From: AP-15 sp963724435
Lineage (GTDB): Bacteria > Pseudomonadota > Alphaproteobacteria > ATCC43930 > CGMCC-115725
Length of the DNA stretch: 64,000 nucleotides
Direction: 5' to 3'
Assembly (NCBI GenBank): GCA_963724435.1
Contig: CAVRUN010000012.1
Location: 97,277-161,276 of the forward strand
Shown: positions 9,464 to 18,374 of the stretch, piece after piece
Position numbering within the stretch: position 1 is the first letter of the stretch
Layout: each line of letters opens with the position of its first letter
The notes under the pieces: model-generated
What the model was told of the DNA's origin: nothing
Seen by the model: the letters and a program-made list of their open reading frames with translations, nothing else
Databases searched by the model: none
Program-made: the position numbers and the translations under genes

Positions 9464-11563
9464 TTGCGGGATGCGATAAGGACATTAGTGATGGCGTTGG
9501 TGATCGGCCTTCTCGGGCCTTTGGTGATCGAAATTGACCAGCGGCGGCTAGGCAAGCTTCCGAGAAAGGCGCGGGCTCTGCTGGCCTATCTCGCGACTCA
9601 GGGCGCACGTCCTGTAAGCCGAGAGCGGCTTTCGGATTTGTTATGGCCCTACCAGGGATCCGAACAAGCGCGACATAGCCTGCGCAACTGCCTGTTGGAA
9701 CTGCGTAAGGCGTTTGGGCAGGATGCCACGCGTCATCTCGCTGCCGAATTTGCCAATTGCCGCCTTCAGGACGTCGATACCGACGTCGCTCGCTTCGAAC
9801 AGCTCTCTCGTTCTAAAGAACGGTCCGAGTTGCTCGCTGCAGCGGAGCTCTACCGCGGTGAATTTCTATCTGATTTCGTGATCGATTCCGAGCCATTCCA
9901 AGAGTGGCTTTCGAGCGAGCGCGACCGGTCTCTCGACCTCATCTGCGGCGTCCTGCAGCGGCTGACAGGCTTGCAGGATCAGGCCGGCGAGCACGAGGCC
10001 GCGATAATATCGGCCCGCCGCTTGGCATTGCTCGATCCGCTCTCGGAAATTGGCCAGCGGGCATTGATACGCGCTTACGCGCGGGCCGGGCGTCGTCCGG
10101 AGGCCTTGCGCCAGTACCGCACCTGCGCGGAAATCCTAAAGCGCGAACTTGGTGTCGCGCCAGACGCGGAGACCCAGGCGCTCGCAAACGAGATCGCGCA
10201 TTCAGGCGGTATCGGCCAGCCGTCGCATACGCGTCCGGTGGTTCGGCTCGGCGATGATCGGTTGATTCCAACCAACGCATCCCCTCGCCATGTTGCCGCA
10301 GCACCTCCATCAGCACCGGAGGGCACCCGGCTGCAGTGGCCGTGTCTGCTGCCGAGCATAGCGGTCGCGGTGGCACCTTTGCGCAACCTGACAGGCGACC
10401 CTCAACAGCAATACTTGATGGAGGCGTTCACCGAAGATCTCGTCACCGATCTCATGCGAACTGGCCCTGGACTGTCGCTGGCGCGCATCGGAGATGAGCG
10501 GCGGGCACCGGATGCCGCGCCACGTAGCGTGGGCGCCGAGATCGAGTACGTTGTTGCCGGCAGCGCCCAGCGCAATGGTCCTCAGACCTTGAGAGTCAAT
10601 GTTCAGGTTACCGATGCGACGACGTCGGAATACCGCTGGGCGCGCCGCTATGAATTCGACCCGAACGAACTCGGTCGTGTTCAGACGAGGATCACGCGCC
10701 AGGTCTCGCGGGAGGTCCATGCACTGCTGCTGCGCGAAGCCAGCCGTCGCGCGTTTGTGAATGCCGGGATCGAAATTGGCGTCAATGAGTGTCTTGCCCA
10801 AGCCACAAGCCTCCTCAAGGGTAAGATGCGACCCGAGGTCACGGCCGAGGCGCAGCGTTGGTTCCTCGCCGCACTGGCTCTCGATCCACAAAACCTCGAA
10901 GGCCTGATCGGCCTCGCACGTACCTGCCAGCATCTGGTCGGCCAACCCTGGTGGGGCGATTCGAGTACTGCCGCGATCGCGCTCGACCTCGGACGAGAGG
11001 CGATTAACGACGCGCTTGCAATAGCGCCACAGCATCCGCTCGCAAATTGCGTCAAGGGGATGCTGTGCTCGGCTGGCGGCCAGCTGGATGAGGCGGCTGA
11101 AGCTTTCGATACAGCGCTCGCGGCGGATCCGCGGTTCGGGATCGCGCATGCGCAACGTGGTTACAATGCAGCGTTCCTCGGCCACGCCGAGGAAACCATG
11201 GCTGCGGTCGAGCTGGCAATGCGTTACGACCAGACCGACCGCCGTCACAGCATCTTTTTCTTCTTCAGCGGATTTGCGGAATTGTTGCTAGGCCGCACCG
11301 AGACAGCAGTTTCGCTATTGCAGAAATCGCTCGAGCGCAACCCCAGCTATGGGGCCGCGGAATTATTTCTGGTCGGGGCATTGCAGCTATTGGGTCGAAA
11401 AAGCGAAGCTGCCCGCGCGGCGACGGCGTTTCGCAACCAGTATCCGGGCTCGCGGGCAAATGACATCGAGCACCTCTGGCTCGCGCGTTCGACCAACATT
11501 ACTTACCGCGCGCAGATCGATCCGATCTTTGAAAAGATTCGCTCGCTTGGCGTGGCTGGTTGA
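9464..11563 (+). CDS. SARP-like regulator: wHTH-BTAD-TolB-like-TPR
   Basis: 699 residues. An N-terminal winged helix (about 10-105; LLGPLVIEIDQRRLGKLPRK, then SRERLSDLLWP) and a BTAD all-helical domain (about 110-250; RRLALLDPLSEIGQRALIRAYA) match the SARP/AfsR activator architecture. A TolB-N-like segment follows (about 290-400; IAVAPLRNLTGDPQQQYLMEAFTEDLVTDLMR), then TPR-like helical repeats to the end. Proteins of this layout are common in rhizobia and are thought to be cytoplasmic activators. TTG at 9464 or ATG at 9491 can serve as start; the latter places the wHTH at the very N-terminus. Co-directional with the PP-loop gene, which may be its target or partner (inference). Confidence 0.85.
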   Translation: MRDAIRTLVMALVIGLLGPLVIEIDQRRLGKLPRKARALLAYLATQGARPVSRERLSDLLWPYQGSEQARHSLRNCLLELRKAFGQDATRHLAAEFANCRLQDVDTDVARFEQLSRSKERSELLAAAELYRGEFLSDFVIDSEPFQEWLSSERDRSLDLICGVLQRLTGLQDQAGEHEAAIISARRLALLDPLSEIGQRALIRAYARAGRRPEALRQYRTCAEILKRELGVAPDAETQALANEIAHSGGIGQPSHTRPVVRLGDDRLIPTNASPRHVAAAPPSAPEGTRLQWPCLLPSIAVAVAPLRNLTGDPQQQYLMEAFTEDLVTDLMRTGPGLSLARIGDERRAPDAAPRSVGAEIEYVVAGSAQRNGPQTLRVNVQVTDATTSEYRWARRYEFDPNELGRVQTRITRQVSREVHALLLREASRRAFVNAGIEIGVNECLAQATSLLKGKMRPEVTAEAQRWFLAALALDPQNLEGLIGLARTCQHLVGQPWWGDSSTAAIALDLGREAINDALAIAPQHPLANCVKGMLCSAGGQLDEAAEAFDTALAADPRFGIAHAQRGYNAAFLGHAEETMAAVELAMRYDQTDRRHSIFFFFSGFAELLLGRTETAVSLLQKSLERNPSYGAAELFLVGALQLLGRKSEAARAATAFRNQYPGSRANDIEHLWLARSTNITYRAQIDPIFEKIRSLGVAG

Positions 11564-11626
11564 CGTCTCCGCACTCGCTCTGGACGGGAGACACAAACTC
11601 CCGGTATAGGACCGCTAACCCCAGCC

Positions 11627-13318
11627 CTAACCCCGGGGGGGTGGCGCCCATGGTTCGGGCGCCCGCGGCTCCAGATCGGTCACAACATCGATTACGACCG
11701 GCTCGTTGGCAGCGAGCGCCTCGCTCAGGGCGGGTGCAATCTCGTTCGGCCGTTCGACTCGGATGCCGCGCACGCCAAAACTCCTCGCGACGGCAGTAAA
11801 ATCCGTCGGGCCGAACCGCACCAGCGCCTCGCCGCGTCCCGGCCGATTGCCGGCGATGCGCCGTACGCCGGTGAGATTTTGGCCAAAGCCCGAATTGTTA
11901 TTGACAACGACAGTCACTGGGATGCCGCACCGGCGCGCCAATTCGAGCTCCGCCAGATGGTAATAGAACCCGCCATCGCCAGTGAAGCACAGCACCTTGC
12001 GGTTAGGTGCCGCGCATTGTGCGCCGAGTGATGCCGGAAACGCCCAACCGAGCGATCCGGCAGCACGCAGATAGGTTTGCCCCGCCCCGTTGAAGTCCAC
12101 CATGGTGCCGGTCCATATGCCGGAATAACCAGTATCGGCAACGACGATGCCGTCGGCCGGCAATGCCTTGCTGACTTCGGCGCACAGCCGCTCGACCCGG
12201 ATCGGCACCTTGTCGTCATTGACGAGCGGAGCCATCGTCTGATGCCAATCGCCGACAATGCGCGCTGCTTCCTCGGCAAAGCCCCGGTCGCGCTGCGGTT
12301 TGCCGATCGCCTCTAGTAGCCGCGCAAGCGTCATCTTCGCGTCGCCGACAACGCCAATCGTGTTGGGGTAACTGCGCCCGATTTCAACCGGGTCGGCGTC
12401 GATCTGCACGATCTTTGTCGCGAGCGGCGGAATCGTCCAATTCAGTGTGAGTTGGTCTCCGGTGTCGCAGCCGACATACAGGACGAGATCGGCCGAGTGG
12501 ACGATGCGATTGGCCGGCGGCGCCGAATAGCTGCCGGGCACGCCAATGTGGAGCGGATGCCGGGTTGGCACAATGCCGCGAGCTCCGAGCGAGGTCGCAA
12601 TCGGCGCTGCCAAGGCCTCGGCCAGAGCCAATAATTCGGGCCCGGCTTGCGACGCCGCGGCACCCTCGCCGGCAATGATCACGACGCGACCGGCCGATTT
12701 CAGCGCCGCACCGGCGCGCTCGATATCCTGCGGATCGGCGACCGGGCGATGCGCCGGAATGCGGCGGCCCTCCGAGTCGATCACTGGCGGCTCGGCGGTC
12801 TGGCCCAGCTCGATGACATCGCCTTGCAGACCGTTGAAATCGAGATGCGTCGGCCGCGGCGTGTCGGCCAATGCCGCGCGCCACGCATGGCGCAACAGTC
12901 GCGGCAATTCAGAGGTTGCGTCGACCGGCGCCGAGAATTTGGTCACCGCAGCGAACAACGGCGCGTGCGGGATTTCCTGATAGCTGTTGCGGTGCTGGAA
13001 CGAGGGCTCCTTGCGGCCGGTCAAGGCGATGACTGGGCTGCGCCCAAGCCAGGCATCTTGCAGACCCGAGGCAAGATTGGCGGCGCCGACCGACTGTGCC
13101 ATGCACACTACGGGCTTGCCGGTGATGCGGGCATAACCATCGGCCATATAAGCCGCCGCCTTCTCGGAATGGGCGAGGATGCGGGTGACGCCGAGGTCGT
13201 CGAATTCGAGTAACGTGCGGCGCATTACCAACTCGACAAAAAACACATGCGTCATGCCGGTGCTGGCAAGCGCCCGCGCCAGCCATTGGGCACCGTTCAT
13301 CGCTGCTGTTTCGCTCAA
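11627..13318 (-). CDS. Thiamine diphosphate-dependent enzyme (acetolactate synthase/decarboxylase-like)
   Basis: 563 residues with the three domains of the POX/AHAS superfamily. The cofactor-activating glutamate is in AHSEKAAAYMADGYAR (Glu52). The ThDP/Mg motif is GDGG at 447 running to NNN at about 473-475. The middle domain (about 190-330) has the usual Rossmann-like pattern. It could be a decarboxylase, carboligase or C-C lyase. It is not a plain IlvB by context, since no regulatory subunit is present. TTG at 13318 is preferred as start because GGGAGG lies 9 nt upstream; the ATG at 13300 has no site. It follows an SDR gene and a flavin oxidoreductase gene on the same strand. Confidence 0.87.
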   Translation of the reverse strand: MSETAAMNGAQWLARALASTGMTHVFFVELVMRRTLLEFDDLGVTRILAHSEKAAAYMADGYARITGKPVVCMAQSVGAANLASGLQDAWLGRSPVIALTGRKEPSFQHRNSYQEIPHAPLFAAVTKFSAPVDATSELPRLLRHAWRAALADTPRPTHLDFNGLQGDVIELGQTAEPPVIDSEGRRIPAHRPVADPQDIERAGAALKSAGRVVIIAGEGAAASQAGPELLALAEALAAPIATSLGARGIVPTRHPLHIGVPGSYSAPPANRIVHSADLVLYVGCDTGDQLTLNWTIPPLATKIVQIDADPVEIGRSYPNTIGVVGDAKMTLARLLEAIGKPQRDRGFAEEAARIVGDWHQTMAPLVNDDKVPIRVERLCAEVSKALPADGIVVADTGYSGIWTGTMVDFNGAGQTYLRAAGSLGWAFPASLGAQCAAPNRKVLCFTGDGGFYYHLAELELARRCGIPVTVVVNNNSGFGQNLTGVRRIAGNRPGRGEALVRFGPTDFTAVARSFGVRGIRVERPNEIAPALSEALAANEPVVIDVVTDLEPRAPEPWAPPPRG

Positions 13319-13352
13319 TTCTCGTTCCCTCCCACTGCTGGTTTGCAGCGCT

Positions 13353-14114
13353 TTACAGTGTCAGCCCGCCATCGACAATGACAGTCTGCCCGGTGATCAT
13401 CGCCGCACCCGCGCATAGAAAAAAGATCGTCTCGGCAATATCCTCGGGCTTGCAGGCGCGCTTCAACGGGGTGCGCTCGATCGAGGTTTGCTTGCGGTCA
13501 ACAGGCCATTCCCTGTTCCACGGACTGTCGACAAACCCCGGCGCCACCGCGTTGACGCGGATTTCCGGCGCTAAAGTGCGCGCCAGACTGCGGGTCAGGT
13601 TGATCAGCCCGGCCTTGCTCGTCGCATACGGAATACTGCTGCCCGAGCCTTGTACACCGGCTATCGAGGCGGTGTTGCAGATTGCACCGCGCGCCGCCTT
13701 TAACGCCGGCACCGCCGCGTGCGCGCAGCGAAACGGCCCGATCAAATTGGTCGTCAGGATCGTCGACCAGAAATCCTCGGTCAACGCATCGAGATCGGAA
13801 AACGGGATCGGCGTCGGCGTTGCGGGCGTGCCGGCATTATTGACCAGAAAATCGAGATGGCCGAGGGCATCGATCGCACTCTTGACCATCCGCTCGGCAT
13901 CGCCCGGTCGAGACACGTCGCCGGGAGCACCCAATACTTTGTGCCCCTCGCTCTTGAGGCGTTCGGCGGCGGCCGGCCCGCGTGCGTCATCGGGCAAATG
14001 GTTGAGCGCCACGGCTGCACCGCAGCGCGCGAAATGCTCCGCTGCCGCAAGCCCGATGCCCGAGGCTGCTCCGGTCACCAGCACTGCCTTGCCGGTGAGG
14101 TCCGCATTGATCAT
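13353..14114 (-). CDS. SDR-family oxidoreductase
   Basis: 253 residues, typical classical short-chain dehydrogenase. The TGAASGIG cofactor loop (14-21) indicates NAD(P)H binding, NNAG is at 92-95, and the catalytic triad is Ser150, Tyr163 and Lys167. The C-terminal MITGQTVIVDGG is the usual SDR ending. It oxidises or reduces a hydroxyl/carbonyl group. The start at ATG 14114 has a GGGAG site; the open frame continues upstream to 14549, but that part is antisense to the next gene. It sits 34 nt before the ThDP enzyme and is probably co-transcribed with it. Confidence 0.9.
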   Translation of the reverse strand: MINADLTGKAVLVTGAASGIGLAAAEHFARCGAAVALNHLPDDARGPAAAERLKSEGHKVLGAPGDVSRPGDAERMVKSAIDALGHLDFLVNNAGTPATPTPIPFSDLDALTEDFWSTILTTNLIGPFRCAHAAVPALKAARGAICNTASIAGVQGSGSSIPYATSKAGLINLTRSLARTLAPEIRVNAVAPGFVDSPWNREWPVDRKQTSIERTPLKRACKPEDIAETIFFLCAGAAMITGQTVIVDGGLTL

Positions 14115-14208
14115 TTCGGGCTCCCTGCTGAGATTGAGGCCGAGCGGGAGCATGCGCCCGCGACCCGCGCTGTCAAGCCGCGGGGCGGAGTTGCGCGGTG
14201 CGCTCGGC

Positions 14209-15033
14209 TCAGAGAAAATCGCGCGCCCGTTCGATATCTTCGAGCACGCCGGCCGGCGACACCAACAACACCTCGTCAAAACCGAGCTGCTGCATCCGCT
14301 TGATCCGCTGACGAGCTTCGTCGGGTGGGCAGACCAGCGCCACATTGGTGGCTTCGGCGAGGCCGGCGGATTCCGGCCGATTGGCAAAGTCCACCGCGAC
14401 ATTGGCGAGCACCGCATTGGTGCCGCCAGCCTCGCGGAAAATGCGCATGCCGGCTTCCAGATCTTCCCAGCTGCTGTAGCGGCCGGATGGCGTCCACCCG
14501 TGGTATTCCTTGGCGGCGAGGGTGATCCAGCGCGGGCTACGCCAGGCACCGATCAGGATCGGCGGTCCGCCCTGACAGCCGGGCCAGGTCGACAAAGTCC
14601 CGCCATTGACCGGCTCGCCGCGCCACACCTGACCCATCGTTCTCAATGAATTCCTGAGCGTGCGAAAGCGGTGGTCCCAGTCGAGGCCGAGCAATTCGAA
14701 ATCGTCGCGGGTTGAGCCGCTGCCGACGCCGAGCACCAGACGCCCGCCGGACAACACCTGGACCGACTGCACGCGATGCGCCAATTCGACGGGATGGCGC
14801 AACGGCACCTGCAACACCCCGATGCCGAGCTCGACGCGCTCGGTCACCGCCGCCAGCACCGCCAATTCGACAAGTGGATCGAGCGTCGGTCGCCCGCGGC
14901 CCATCGAATCGCCGACCCAAATGCCCGGAAACCCGGCGGCCTCGATGCGGCGGGCATAATCAGCGGTGCGCCCCAGTAGCCGGTCATTTGCCCCGGCGCC
15001 GGGCGTGAACCGGATCATCGTGCTTATCTTCAC
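14209..15033 (-). CDS. LLM-class flavin-dependent oxidoreductase (short form)
   Basis: 274-residue TIM-barrel protein of the bacterial luciferase-like family, close to F420-type members in length. Diagnostic blocks are RIEAAGFPGIWVGDS, LGIGVLQVPLRHPVELAHR and GGRLVLGVGSGSTRDDF. These enzymes use FMNH2 or F420 to monooxygenate or reduce small organic substrates. The start is GTG at 15033 with GGGGGA 6 nt upstream. It is the first of the minus-strand trio with the SDR and the ThDP enzyme, which together could oxidise, dehydrogenate and cleave one substrate (inference). Confidence 0.88.
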   Translation of the reverse strand: MKISTMIRFTPGAGANDRLLGRTADYARRIEAAGFPGIWVGDSMGRGRPTLDPLVELAVLAAVTERVELGIGVLQVPLRHPVELAHRVQSVQVLSGGRLVLGVGSGSTRDDFELLGLDWDHRFRTLRNSLRTMGQVWRGEPVNGGTLSTWPGCQGGPPILIGAWRSPRWITLAAKEYHGWTPSGRYSSWEDLEAGMRIFREAGGTNAVLANVAVDFANRPESAGLAEATNVALVCPPDEARQRIKRMQQLGFDEVLLVSPAGVLEDIERARDFL

Positions 15034-15234
15034 GGAAAATCCCCCATCTTCTTGGCCGCTTTCCGCCGAGCATGCGCTACATCGTCGTGCGGCGCCAGCG
15101 CCAGCGGCGGATCGCAGGATTGCACGCGCCTGCGAACTTCCGTGACCGATACCCGGTCAGCTCTGTCGTGGGTGCGGGGTCCTATGATAAGGTGGGAGCT
15201 AAACTCGCTGCCGTTCTCAATCAGGGAGGACTAA

Positions 15235-15822
15235 ATGGACACGATCGAGGCAACTAGCGCATCAAAGACAACGAAATTGCTGTCACGGCTGCCATCGCGC
15301 CTGCATCACAACGCCTATGTCGTAAAGGACCACGAAGCCAACCGCCGGTTTTTCGAGGATCTGCTCGGCATCCCGCTGGTCGCGACCTGGTGCGAAAAGA
15401 ATTCCAGCGCCGAGATCGGGCGCGAGGTCGAGTTCTGCCACACCTTTTTTGGCATGGCCGATGGCGGGGCATTGGCCTTTTTCCAGTTCGCCGACCCCGA
15501 ACTCTACGAGATGACCCAGGCCGAAAAGCCGGCCAAGATCGGGCGCTACGACCACATCGCCTTCAAGGCCGAGCCCGATACCTACGAAGAACTGAAGCGA
15601 CGGCTCGAGGCGGCTGGCGAGAAATACCGCGAGAGCAATCACGGCTATTGCAAGTCGATCTATGTGACGTCACCCGACGGGCTCCACGTCGAATTCACCC
15701 AGGACCCCGACGACGTCGCCGAGATCGACGCGATCCGCCGCGCCGACGCGCACAGCGAACTCGCCCGTTGGCTGTCCGGCGACCGCCACACCAACAACGA
15801 ACTCCGCGGCCGCCACATCTGA
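15235..15822 (+). CDS. VOC-family (glyoxalase/extradiol dioxygenase fold) protein
   Basis: 195 residues with paired beta-alpha-beta-beta-beta modules. The HHNAYVVKDHEANRRFFEDLLG start, DHIAFKAEP in the middle and GLHVEFTQDP near the end supply His, His and Glu ligands in the normal VOC positions, so it probably binds a divalent metal. Possible activities include glyoxalase, dioxygenase or epimerase. It is preceded by an AGGAGG-like site and ATG at 15235. It lies between two divergently arranged parts of the flavin-oxidoreductase block and is followed by the CapA-like gene. Confidence 0.85.
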   Translation: MDTIEATSASKTTKLLSRLPSRLHHNAYVVKDHEANRRFFEDLLGIPLVATWCEKNSSAEIGREVEFCHTFFGMADGGALAFFQFADPELYEMTQAEKPAKIGRYDHIAFKAEPDTYEELKRRLEAAGEKYRESNHGYCKSIYVTSPDGLHVEFTQDPDDVAEIDAIRRADAHSELARWLSGDRHTNNELRGRHI

Positions 15823-15856
15823 CGCGCAAAGGCGGTCAGCCGGCCATCCGCCAACT

Positions 15857-16897
15857 TTGGTAAGTGGTAACGATTTGCGGCTGACCGTACTAGGTCAGGC
15901 GTTGATCGGTCATGATCTGCGCGCCGATCCGTGGCCCGATTTCGCGGCTTTGGCTGAGATCTGCGGGCGGGCGGATGTCTGCTTTACCGATCTGGAGACC
16001 GCGATCAGGACTCCGCTGGCCGAGGCGGCGACGCGTCACGGCGTGTTTTTGCATGCTGCCGATCCGGCGGTGCTCGATTGCCTGCAGGCATTGTCGGTGT
16101 CGCTGCTGGCGACCGCCAACAACCATGTCTGGGATCTCGGCGCCGGCGGGATTATCGGCATGGTGCGCGAGCTCGACGCGCGCGGCTTCTGCCATGCCGG
16201 CGCCGGCAATGATTTGGCCGCAGCCGCGGCCGCCGCTTACCGCAAAACCGCCAACGGCACGGTCGCACTGGTGGCGATAGCAAGCGGGTCGATCCGCGAG
16301 GGTGCGGCTGCGACTGACATCCGCGCCGGGGTCAATGAATTGCGGCTCACTGGCGATGCGGCAGCCGCCGACCTCGCCCGCATCACCGCGGCGATCTCTG
16401 AGGCCGCGACGCGGGCCGAAATCTTGCTTGCGTACCACCACAACCACATCCTCGAAGAGGGCGGCCGGCATACACCGCATTGGCAGCGCGATTTCGCGCG
16501 TCATTGCATCGATGCCGGGGCATCGCTCTATGTCAGCCACGGCGCGCCACGGCCGCACGGCATTGAGATCTATCGCGGCCGGCCGATCTTTTGCGATCTC
16601 GGGAATTTCATCTTCCAGACCGCGACCGAACCCGGTCATTACGACGACGAGGTCTGGCAGAGCGTCATTGCGGAATGCCATTTCGCCGCCGGCTGCTTCC
16701 GGGAAATGCGTCTGATCCCGTTGCAGCTCAACTCCACCGGCATTGGCGGCTCCGACGATCTCAAAACCCGCGGCCGCCCGTCGATTGCCCGCGGCCCCGC
16801 CGCCGATACAATCCTCGCCCGCCTCGCCCGGTTATCGCAGGCCTTTGGCACCACCCTCGCCCGCGAAAGCGATACCGCCCTGATCTGGCCTTCGTGA
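15857..16897 (+). CDS. CapA-family metallophosphoesterase-like protein
   Basis: 346 residues with the PGA_cap (CapA) layout: the N-terminal VLGQALIGHDL strand, CFTDLETAIRTP (Asp and Glu of the metal site), LLATANNHVWDLG (NNH motif), a late YHHNH block and SHGAPRPHGIEIYRGRPIFCDLGNF at the end. CapA proteins take part in poly-gamma-glutamate capsule export, but free-standing members occur in metabolic clusters. No signal or transmembrane segment is seen here, so it is likely cytoplasmic, unlike true CapA. The start is TTG at 15857, 35 nt after the VOC gene; the two are probably co-transcribed. Confidence 0.83.
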   Translation: MVSGNDLRLTVLGQALIGHDLRADPWPDFAALAEICGRADVCFTDLETAIRTPLAEAATRHGVFLHAADPAVLDCLQALSVSLLATANNHVWDLGAGGIIGMVRELDARGFCHAGAGNDLAAAAAAAYRKTANGTVALVAIASGSIREGAAATDIRAGVNELRLTGDAAAADLARITAAISEAATRAEILLAYHHNHILEEGGRHTPHWQRDFARHCIDAGASLYVSHGAPRPHGIEIYRGRPIFCDLGNFIFQTATEPGHYDDEVWQSVIAECHFAAGCFREMRLIPLQLNSTGIGGSDDLKTRGRPSIARGPAADTILARLARLSQAFGTTLARESDTALIWPS

Positions 16898-16921
16898 ATG
16901 GAACCTCGATCTCCTCGACCG

Positions 16922-17040
16922 TCATGTGAGGACGGTGCGTGCGAACCGCCTTTGGCCGGCTGCCTTCAACTCTGCCCGCGGGTACTTGCTGAACCAATCG
17001 AGCATGTGCTGCCAAGTTTCCTGGCTACGCCTCGTCCAGA
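16922..17040 (-). pseudogene. Possible C-terminal remnant of a hydrolase-like gene
   Basis: Between the CapA-like gene and the flavin oxidoreductase gene, the minus strand reads a protein-like tail (SQETWQHMLDWFSKY, then FARTVLT and a TGA at 16922). It resembles the end of dienelactone-hydrolase/prolyl-oligopeptidase-type hydrolases, but only about 40 residues are readable and no start is present. I treat it as a broken gene end with low confidence. The rest of the 275-bp gap shows nothing recognisable. Confidence 0.25.
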
Positions 17041-17172
17041 GCGGAGGGTCCTGTGTCACGGCGGCATCGACGGCTCGGTTTCGTTTCGGTAGGCGAGCTC
17101 GCGGTACTCGCCCTTCCTTCTCCGATCTGAGCTATTTGCGCGCTCCTCCCCTCGAACCTCGTCTTTGTTTGG

Positions 17173-18363
17173 CTACTCGGCGGCTGCCCGCACCGAAGCC
17201 TTTTCGTTACGGAAGGCCGGGATCACTTCTTTGGCGAAGCGGTCGAGGTCTTCGAGCTGCACGTCGAGCGGGGTGCCGAGCGGGGTGGCGCAAATAACCC
17301 GATCGATCCCCGGGTAGCGCTTCTCGACCGCCTTGAGCTGCTCGACGATGTCTTCCGGCCGCCCGGCAAGAAAGCCGCCGGCCTTCACCGCATCCTCAAT
17401 GCGCGGCAAATTGGTGGTGGCGGCAAGCCGGGGATCGCGCATCGCCGCGATCTGCTCATCGGTCAGTGCCCGCACCAGCCGCAGCTCGCCAAACATCTTC
17501 ATGTTCTCTTCGTAATGCGGCGCGGCCTCGCGGATCGCCTGCTCGCGGCTCGATGAGGTATGGAACTGGTAGCCGAGCGCCAGCCGTTCCCCGAGTTCGA
17601 GCTTGATGCCGCGCCGGGCGTAGGCTGCCTGAAAGCCGATCATGTGCCGCTCGACAGCGCCACCCTCGGCCGAGCCGCCACCAATGACGCCGCGTATGCC
17701 GTGCTTCGCCATAAAATCGAAGGCGCGTTCCGAACCGCTCTGGATCGGCTGCCAGCATTCGACCGGCAGGCGCTCGGGCGCCGGCACCAGGGTGATCTCC
17801 TTTAAGGTGTAGCCGCGATACGGCACCTCCGGCGGGATCGTGTAGAACTTGCCCTTATGCGAGAACGGCTTGCCCTCGAACGCCTTGAATAGGATCTCGA
17901 CGCCTTCCTCGAACAATTCGCGGTTGGCCTCCTGGTCCATCAGCGGCGAGCCAAACGTCTCCACTTCGCGGGTGTGATAGCCGCGCGCGACGCCAAAGAT
18001 CACTCGTCCGCCGGTCAGGATATCGGCCATCGCGTAGTCTTCCGCGAGGCGCAACGGGTGCCACATCGGCACGACGTTGAAACCGCAGCCGATCTTGATG
18101 TTCTTGGTCACGCCGCACAAATGCGCCGCCATCATCAGCAGGTTCGGGATCAATTCCGTGCCTTCGGGCTGGAAATGATGTTCGGCCATCCAGAACGTGT
18201 CATAGCCGCGCTCGTCCATGCACTGGGCGTACTTCACCACTTTGTGCAGTGCGTTGCCCAGCTGCTCCTTGCTATGGCAGCGCTCATTGATCGGCGTGCC
18301 GGCGTAGCCGAGGTTCTCCATATCGGCGGTGCCGTAATAGGAGCTGTCGAATTTCGTGATCAT
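17173..18363 (-). CDS. LLM-class flavin-dependent oxidoreductase (long form)
   Basis: 396-residue luciferase-like monooxygenase. Characteristic segments are CMDERGYDTFWMAEHHF, IGCGFNVVPMWHPLRLAEDYA and GGRVIFGVARGYHTREVETFG. The AEHH motif is shared with alkanal- and alkane-type group members that use FMNH2 from a separate reductase. It starts at ATG 18363 with an AGAGGA site. Its gene begins 11 nt after the next LLM gene ends, so the two paralogues are probably co-expressed and may form a heterodimer like LuxAB; that last point is inference. Confidence 0.9.
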   Translation of the reverse strand: MITKFDSSYYGTADMENLGYAGTPINERCHSKEQLGNALHKVVKYAQCMDERGYDTFWMAEHHFQPEGTELIPNLLMMAAHLCGVTKNIKIGCGFNVVPMWHPLRLAEDYAMADILTGGRVIFGVARGYHTREVETFGSPLMDQEANRELFEEGVEILFKAFEGKPFSHKGKFYTIPPEVPYRGYTLKEITLVPAPERLPVECWQPIQSGSERAFDFMAKHGIRGVIGGGSAEGGAVERHMIGFQAAYARRGIKLELGERLALGYQFHTSSSREQAIREAAPHYEENMKMFGELRLVRALTDEQIAAMRDPRLAATTNLPRIEDAVKAGGFLAGRPEDIVEQLKAVEKRYPGIDRVICATPLGTPLDVQLEDLDRFAKEVIPAFRNEKASVRAAAE

Positions 18364-18374
18364 CGCAGGTTCCT

